NCBI GenBank assembly: GCA_018907035.1
Contig: JACCIC010000135.1
Location: 744,001-808,000 of the forward strand
DNA from: Sycobia sp. Sy_11
Lineage: Eukaryota; Arthropoda; Insecta; Hymenoptera; Epichrysomallidae
Length of the DNA: 64,000 nt
Direction of reading: 5' to 3'
The notes below the pieces were generated by a model that saw only the letters and a list, made by a program, of their open reading frames with translations, made no database searches and was not told where the DNA came from. The position numbers and the translations under genes were made by a program. Positions 57,317 through 64,000 of this stretch are shown piece by piece (within the stretch, counting starts at the first letter, position 1; the number at the start of each line of letters is the position of its first letter).

Positions 57317-58990
57317 GTAGTATTAATCGAGAACAGAAAGATGTAAAATTTCACGCGTTATTAGCTAAAATTAATGGTGATCCTCAGAGTTATAGAGAAG
57401 CGATCAATGCGCCTGAAGGCAAATTTTGGAAAGAAGCTATTAGAACTGAGATCAACTGATAATAGACAAAAATGTTTTTCTAGAAATTAGCAAAAATAAG
57501 ATGAGATTAGAACAGGATGGACCAAATATTTTAGATTCGCGCTGGGTTTTCAAGCGTAAATTAGATAGTTTTGGTAAAACGTTATATAAAGCCAGGTTGG
57601 TAATTAGAGGTTTTAGAGATAGAAACAAATATGATGTCAGAGATACGTATGCCCCTATTTCAAGGCTAATTTTAGTCAGGTCTTTCCTTGCTATTGCAAA
57701 TAAGTTTGGTATGTGCATTAGACAGTTAGACGTCCAGAAAGCCTTGCTCTATGGAGATATCGAAGAGGATATCTATCTCAAATTCCCTGAGAGACTAACT
57801 AATAGCGTAGAACGCGAGAATAGAAATATATTAAAACTCAGAAAAGCTTTGTACGGTTTAAAAATAAGTGATGGAATATGAAATTCATCGAAGTTATAGA
57901 TATGAAATTCACCGAAGTTATAGAAAAAACGATGGAATATGAAATTCACCGAAGTTATAGGTAAACTGGGATTTGTATATAACGACATGGACCCCTGTTT
58001 GTTTGAACGTAATAACGAGTTTGGAGTAGTAATAGTGTTGCTTTATGTAGACGATATGATAATTCTGGGAAATAATAGCACGGAGCTAGATAGTGTCCTT
58101 AAAGCATTGTCGGCAGAATTTAAAATCAAGCAATTTGAATCTCCGAAAGAATTTTTCGGGATTAACATAGATCGAAATATTCAGGATAGAACTATGAAAT
58201 TAAGTCAAACCAAATTTGTAAATCAAATGTTGAAACGATTCGGTTTTGTCAGCACTAGGGTAGTAGGCTCACCGATGGCCGTTGCTGATGCAACAGATGA
58301 AGAGAGGAAAAATCGTGAGGAGAATTTAGATGGATTTAATAATATTCCGAATACTCTTTATAGAGAGGTAGTGGGCTCACTTTTGTACTTATCGAACTCT
58401 ACCCGTCCAGATATAACGTATACAGTAAACGTTTTAAGTAGACATCAGGTCAATCCGACAGTCAGGGAATGGGCCATGGTTAAAAGATTGTTTAAATACC
58501 TTGCTGGTACTAGAGATGTCGGTCTGACATACAAAGGTGAAAGATCGGATTTAATAGCGTATTCAGATGCAAGTCTGTCTGATTGTAAGGGATCGTTGAC
58601 GACATGCGGATATGTCATTAAGCTTTACGGAAACACTGTAGGCTGGTGAACACAGAAGCAACCTAATGTAGCTTTATCTAACTGCCAAGCAGAATACGTT
58701 GCAATGAGTTTAACCTTTCAGGAACTTATTGCATTGCATAATTCTTTAAGAATAATACTCAGATTAGAGATGTACCCATTAGTATTGTTTTGCGACAATT
58801 TAGCTGATGGGAGCAATCGTTTGCGACATATGACAGATAGGAAGGAGCACTATATAAAAGAGTGCGTTAGAAAGAAGCAGGTAGAAATTCAGTGGGTAAA
58901 ATCGTCAGATCAACAGGCAGATATTTTTACAAAAAGTTTGAGTTTTAGAAATCACGTTAGACTGTCAAAATTAATACTTAATCTTTAATA
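57317..58990 (+). pseudogene. Copia reverse transcriptase and RNase H
   Basis: RT starts at about 57390 (SYREAINAPEGKFWKEAI), shifts frame, and continues at 57501 with DSRWVFKRKLD, ARLVIRGF and IRQLDVQKALLYGDI. A short triplication at 57880-57960 disrupts the palm. It resumes at 57939 with DPCLFER and the catalytic box LLYVDDMII (intact), GSLLYLSNSTRPDI and YSDASLSDC. A TGA at 58647 replaces a codon in the VGW..TQKQP block. RNase H ends with CDNLADG, HYIKECVRKKQVEIQWV and DIFTKSL. Confidence 0.88.
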
Positions 58991-58999
58991 TTTCTATAT

Positions 59000-59259
59000 A
59001 CATTTTTAGAAGGCTATGAAAGCAATTGGAGTGACGATGAGAACTAAATATATAAATTCACTACCAAAAAAAATAAAATCATAGCTAATCATCAATCTGT
59101 AATGGAAGCTGACTGTGAAATTGAAAGTCTAAGAGGTGTGAGATGTGTTTAAGCTGACTATTAGAAACATGCAGAAATTCACTAATAATATCAAACATTT
59201 ATATGTACAGCATATCTTTATTATATTCTTAATTTATATCAAATGCATGTTCTTATATT

Positions 59260-59319
<60 letters not shown>

Positions 59320-59341
59320 CATTATATATTATATGCACGTT

Positions 59342-59385
<44 letters not shown>

Positions 59386-60330
59386 AACCGATATGTGACT
59401 AATTCTGTATGTTGAGAACAAATGTAAACGTGCGTACTCAGATTAATAAAATAAAACAAAAAAAATGAGTGCGCATGCTGTAACGAGAGAGAGACTGTTG
59501 AAATTAGCGTTTTTCTTTCTCGTGTAAATACGCGAGAAAGAGGAGCAGAAAAATTAAAATATTGATGTAAACAACCGCCCAAATTTAAAACTAACACTGA
59601 ATTATCTAACAGGCAAGAGAAGTCAATTGAAACGACAGTATTACACGAAACTACTGAAGAAATGAAATTCTCGCACGGAAAAAGCAATTGTAAGCGTGAT
59701 ATAAAATATCAAGAGGTAATAGCTGTATAGCCCTAAATAGGGCCTAGGTAATCTTAAATAAATAAATAAAAAAAAAGGTAATTCACTCATAAAAAGGACG
59801 ATCCTGCCAATGAACGAAGGTGGCTTTTGATGAAACAAAAGCGTCAACTGCGCGAGGATTCACAATGTTATTCAAATGCAATGCTATTCAAATTGGGATG
59901 CTTCACATGGGGATGACGATACATATAATAAATCTCCGCTAGAATATAGCATACGAGAGAAAAAGTGACTGTGAAAACAGGCATTGAACGAGGAACCTGA
60001 ACAATCTAAAAATCGAAATAATAAGGTGATAAGAAAATGAAATATCGGAGAAATCTTACCGAAGCGAGTAGACAATAAGGGAATAAAACAGGTAAATCAA
60101 TACAAATCCATAGCGATAACAGTATTGATAATACGGATTTCGTTTTGAACGGGTTGAGAAACCATCCGATAAGTGGTAAAATTGCACATCGAAAAATTCG
60201 AACAACAGCTTAAAATAAATACGTGATTAAATCTAAAGATACTGACGTAAGTACTTCCGAAAGTATTCCAAATTCCGATTACTCAAAATAGACAGACTTC
60301 CAAATAGAAAGGGAACCGAATACCGGATTA
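59000..60330. other. Unassigned DNA after Copia
   Basis: No 3' Copia LTR recognised. Two (TA)n tracts (59266-59315, 59346-59382). A hairpin at about 59513-59540 (TTTCTTTCTCGTG...CGCGAGAAAGA). Scattered short frames only. Confidence 0.5.
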
Positions 60331-61790
60331 ACTAATGAGATGATCGAGCTGGAATTTGATGCCGATAATAACGACTTTATTCTATAAGGTAACAATATTA
60401 TAGAAACGAAAGAATTAATATAGTTTAAAACTGATCATATTATCTATCTCGTAAATACAAATGGCAAACCTTGTGACGAAGGTGCACGAAAATTATTACA
60501 TACTAACAAAATTCCAACTGGGCTAGAAGTAAAAATAAAAAGCATAAAAATTTTCAAAAGTAGTAAGCGTAAGTTCTCTATTGACACGAACATGAAAGGC
60601 GGCCAGTCCGAATCGCTAACGACTATAAAGGAAAATATTCAAGAAAGGTGTAAAAAATGAAAAGAATTTTTGATAGAGAAGTGGGTCAAGGAAGTAAGTA
60701 TAACATACTTACGAGAAATAGAAAAATTTAAATGGGATGAGGTTGGAGAGCTCTTGAAAACTGAATCTAATGACACAAATATTAAAATAATAATTTGTAA
60801 AGGGAGTGTAAAATTTGTTCCGAAGGAAAAAAGCAATGTGAAAATTTACAAAAAATATAATTCTTCAATAGGAGGGGATAGGGGGATTTCAAAAACATTG
60901 AACCGAATACTCCAAAATACTATTGGAAAAATCTGAAGGCGGATGTGCCACGACGTATACAGCAGTGTATCGATGCCAGTTAACAAAATTGGTACATGTA
61001 AAGGCGAGACAGCCAATGGTAATCACGGATACGCCCGAAACGTCCTTCGAGAAAATAGCTCTCGATATCTATTTTATATCTCTCGGTATATATTAGCCAT
61101 GCAGGATCAACTCTCAAAATTTTGCACTGTACAGATGCGTTCATAAAAAAATGTATTTGCGTGTTCGAAATGCCCAAGGTGATACTCACAGACCAGGATC
61201 AAAATTTTTTAAGCAGCTTAATGTAGTGAATAACGAAAAGATTCCGAATAAAAAGGTAAAGACGACTGCATTTCAACCACAGTCTAATGGTTTCTTGGAT
61301 CGTTCTTACCACGCATTGGGAGAATTTCGTAGACAATATACTGAAAATAATAGTGATGAAATGAGTGGGTGGAACTCTCTATACTAAACTATAATACATG
61401 CGTACAGGAAAGTATCAAACATACACCTTTCGAGATAATATTTGGTAGATTGGCAAGATTACCGTTCAACGATCTGCTCAGGGAAGCTAACTTAGTCCCA
61501 ACTTACCAAGGATACATGAAGGATTTAGTCACTATTTTGTCAAAATTTGAACAAATCGAAGGAAAAATAAAAAAGTATATGATCGGCATAGTAATGAAGT
61601 AAAGTTTCAAGTAAGAGACTACGCATTTCTGTTCAATGGCTCGAAACTTGGGGTTTTTTTCGAATTTTAGAGATAATGGGTAAAAATAATATAAAAATCG
61701 AGCATAAAAAGGGTGCTAAAGTAGTACAAGTAAATAGAATCTCACATATTTATAGCAAAGCGTAAAAAGGTCGATAAATTAAAATAAGAG
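60330..61790 (+). pseudogene. Gypsy-5 pol remnant (errantivirus-like lineage integrase)
   Basis: A chain of plus-strand pieces in changing frames. A pre-integrase linker (VNTNGKPCDEGARKLL, about 60450; NIKIIICKGSVKFVPKE, about 60780) and the zinc-binding start (SIGGDRGISKTLNRI) come first. LAMQDQLSKFCTV lies near 61100. PQSNGFLDRSYHALGEF (about 61278) has Asp in place of the usual catalytic Glu context. NYNTCVQESIKHTPFEIIFG (61387) and a GPY/F-like end (ILEIMGKNNIKIEHKKGA, about 61670) follow. No RT, envelope or LTR is recognised. This lineage differs from Gypsy-1 and family B. Confidence 0.78.
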
Positions 61791-62602
61791 CCTATTTTAA
61801 GAATCTTAAAATAAATCGTGTTGAACCGGTAATTAAAAAAAAAAAAAACAAAAAAAGGGAAGGAAAAATAAGAGGAGCAAAAATATTGCATTTAAATGTC
61901 TGAATTCACAGTTTATAGTTAGCGATTAAATGTGCTAACGAATAATAATTATGATTATAATAATATGTTCTCAGAATAATTAATTTGATGTTATGCCAGT
62001 GAGAAGCTAGAGTAAAAATAAGAACTTGTATTAAAATATATTTGCTTTCTGTAAGAATACAGTGTTGCCTTACTATCTGACACTGCTGATAGTTAAGCGC
62101 TCATGAGTTATTTAACTAAATAATCAATAAGTTGATTCTACAATTATAGTGATACATGTCAATAGTAATAATAAGGTTACCGAATAGTTTACAAATTATT
62201 TCTATAAGATTTATTATGTAAAATAGTTTACAAATATTACGAATAACTATTCAGTTATTACGAATAACTATACGATTACGCATGAATAATTACTCCTAAA
62301 TGCACGGATAACTAAAATAATTAGTATGAGAAGTAAATCTGATATTAAGGTCGAGTTCTAGTAGATTTTTTCTGGGCGACCTTAAGAGCCTAAGATCAAT
62401 AAGGACCCTCTTAGTAAATTACTCATATAACCAAATAAAACCAAGGATCACCACCGATAACAACGTATTTAGACTATAGCGAAATGCAGTTCCGACGTTA
62501 CTGAAGGAGACAACATAGCGATATGGCTAGTTATTTCCTTTTTAATCCATAATTAACCATTTAAGGGCATGGATGGTGCGTCTAGCATTATTTGTAATAT
62601 AC

Positions 62603-62607
<5 letters not shown>
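61791..62607. other. AT-rich DNA, possibly the 3' end of Gypsy-5
   Basis: A purine-rich stretch at about 61840-61885 could be a polypurine tract, but no LTR pair confirms it. No gene seen. Confidence 0.4.

Positions 62608-62648
<41 letters not shown>
62608..62648. repeat. (TA)n microsatellite
   Basis: About 20 TA units, abutting the solo LTR. Confidence 0.95.
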
Positions 62649-62651
<3 letters not shown>

Positions 62652-62987
62652 AACTGCCGATTTGGCGGTCGCACTCGCGAATCGCAAGAGTGCGCGCACA
62701 GTGAACGATTGAGAGGAAGAATTGAAAAGGAACGGACGTGTTCCTCCTTATTTTCCCAGTAGTCAAGCAGAATAGACGCTTCTGGTATCAGCTGTCGAGA
62801 AGACATCGTCCCGAACTTCGATATCGCTCAGCTACAAGTTTCAACCCCAGACATTGACCGGCTTCGAGAGTATCTACCCGTCTACGAGTATTGTCAAGGC
62901 TAGACATCTCCCGTCCTAGCCTCCCGACCTCCAACGACCTGTCTGAGAGACGCCTACGTCCCGCACCTCAAGGACGCCGAGCACCCA

Positions 62988-63027
<40 letters not shown>

Positions 63028-63527
63028 GACTGAGTGACAACGAGGGCGCTGCTCACGAACAATCTAGAGAGGACAGTTCTAGTTTCCAGCACGGACCGGG
63101 AAGTAGTCTCTTATTTCCAAATACGGATCGTGACTCTCCCGAAAGTGAAACAAAGTTAGGTTACCGTCAGGTCCCTGCCGTCGCTGTGTAGCGCGCGTGT
63201 CCGCGCGTGCTTCTTGTCCACGCACATTTCCGTGCCGAGTATTGTATTCGTGTCTCCATTTCTCGCGTCACGGAACCTTCTAGGAGTAAATCAGCATGCG
63301 AGCTATAGCACTCCGTTATCGTGCGTATGGAATCGTGTTTCAATAAATGTTATGTTAATTATAATTAAATAATCTGTTATTTATTAAATACCGCATCCCC
63401 CTGTCCCCATTTACCGTTTCAGCAGCCGGTGAACGCAAGGTGTGATTGGCGGTGAACACGCACACACACATACGTACATACATACGCTTCATCACAAGGT
63501 AAGAGTAGCTGCATTTATGCGGTTATA
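62649..63527 (+). repeat. Family B solo LTR (879 bp)
   Basis: Starts TGTAACTGCCGATTTGGCGG and ends GCGGTTATA. It aligns with the LTR at 33721-34600 over its whole length, with a (GA)n expansion at 62991-63027, GAGCTATAGCACTCC, an AATAAATGTT signal at about 63341 and a TAGCTGCATTTATGCGG end. No internal Gypsy sequence lies on either side. Confidence 0.8.
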
Positions 63528-63616
63528 AATTGCCCCAAAGCATGGAGCCCGCGGCGAATGACTGTATACACGTTACGAGTCTAAAACCCTTTCCCCCCGA
63601 GTTAAAACGTATGTTT

Positions 63617-64000
63617 AAATTCATAAGCACTAGTGTGCATAAGCTATAGTTGATATATCTGAAACAGAGCAAGTAATTGCCATACTTTCTCACTCGTCCT
63701 ATGAGAAATAACAAATAATCGATAAATCGGTCTTAGGAATATACACCTTTTCTAGGCAACGCTAAGTATTTGTTTTCATAACAGTTAAATAGAAATCAAC
63801 ATTCCGTGCTCTGTTTCAAAACAGAGGTAAACATTCTCATTAGCAATTACGAGCTCTTATATACGACTCGTATATAAGTCATATATACGATCATTTGCAC
63901 GTATACATATCTTATATGATTGATATCACTAAATATATATCTCTAACATTTATATTAATTTCTATTTATATACCTTAATATATATTTACTCATTGCTATT
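63617..64000 (+). repeat. Dispersed repeat, unoccupied copy of the Gypsy-1 target
   Basis: Matches 16258-16552 and then, without interruption, 24401-24520. It reads ATTTCTATTTATATACCTTAA where the other copy is interrupted by Gypsy-1. The window ends inside it. Confidence 0.75.

Noticed and set aside
59130..59160. Copia 3' LTR starting TGTTTAAGC after a purine-rich stretch
   Set aside because: Beyond the first four bases it does not match the 5' LTR at 49916, and no end or target duplication could be set.
61791..62560. Envelope gene of an errantivirus after Gypsy-5 integrase
   Set aside because: No frame of useful length, signal peptide or transmembrane segment is present.
1..64000. CRISPR arrays, bacterial operons, Shine-Dalgarno sites, rho-independent terminators
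   Set aside because: The window is eukaryotic in every respect; tandem repeats present lack CRISPR repeat-spacer regularity.

Overview
This window looks like repeat-dense insect nuclear DNA, most likely hymenopteran (ant- or bee-like). It is AT-rich and full of (TA)n, (GA)n and (CT)n microsatellites. It carries the usual insect mix of mariner, Ty3/Gypsy, Copia, Penelope-like and piggyBac-type elements. The species cannot be named from the sequence. Only one stretch (about 13629-14460) looks like an exon of a host gene; almost every other coding signal belongs to mobile or virus-like DNA.

Layout, left to right. 1-13600: AT-rich DNA with a complete mariner with an intact transposase (2574-3859), a three-copy 122-bp tandem repeat, a piggyBac-type MITE at a TTAA site (6097-6732), a badly decayed Polinton/Maverick-type family B DNA polymerase on the minus strand (about 7400-10000), and a dead Penelope-like element with inverted flanking repeats (about 10885-12175). 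13600-16550: the candidate host exon, then intergenic DNA. 16553-24400: Gypsy-1, an LTR element with 4-bp target duplications whose unoccupied paralogous site is also in the window (about 63617-64000). 25835-27935: a long inverted-repeat element whose interior holds an array of nested hairpins with compensatory base changes. 27936-30500: AT-rich DNA with no gene seen.

30530-47551 is a pile of three related Gypsy elements (family B). Gypsy-4 (plus strand) ends in an 880-bp LTR. It faces Gypsy-3 (minus strand) across a (TA)n tract. The LTR of Gypsy-3 is split by a dead mariner; removing the mariner leaves about 878 bp. Gypsy-2 (minus strand, 39319-47551) is the most complete and has an extra reading frame after pol with nucleocapsid-like zinc knuckles. 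A solo LTR of the same family lies at 62649-63527.

49916-58990 is Copia territory: an LTR with primer-binding site, a long leader, and a frameshifted gag-pol. The Copia integrase is interrupted by a 404-bp insertion with a 13-bp target duplication. That insertion begins with a hammerhead-ribozyme core and matches the terminal repeats of the Penelope-like element at 10.9-12.2 kb. 60330-61790 is an integrase remnant of a third Gypsy lineage.

Taken together, the window is a layered record of nested insertions. The least ordinary items are the hairpin array at 26.5-27.0 kb, the hammerhead-bearing 404-bp retroelement, the hidden polymerase fossil, and the zinc-knuckle ORF downstream of pol in Gypsy family B.
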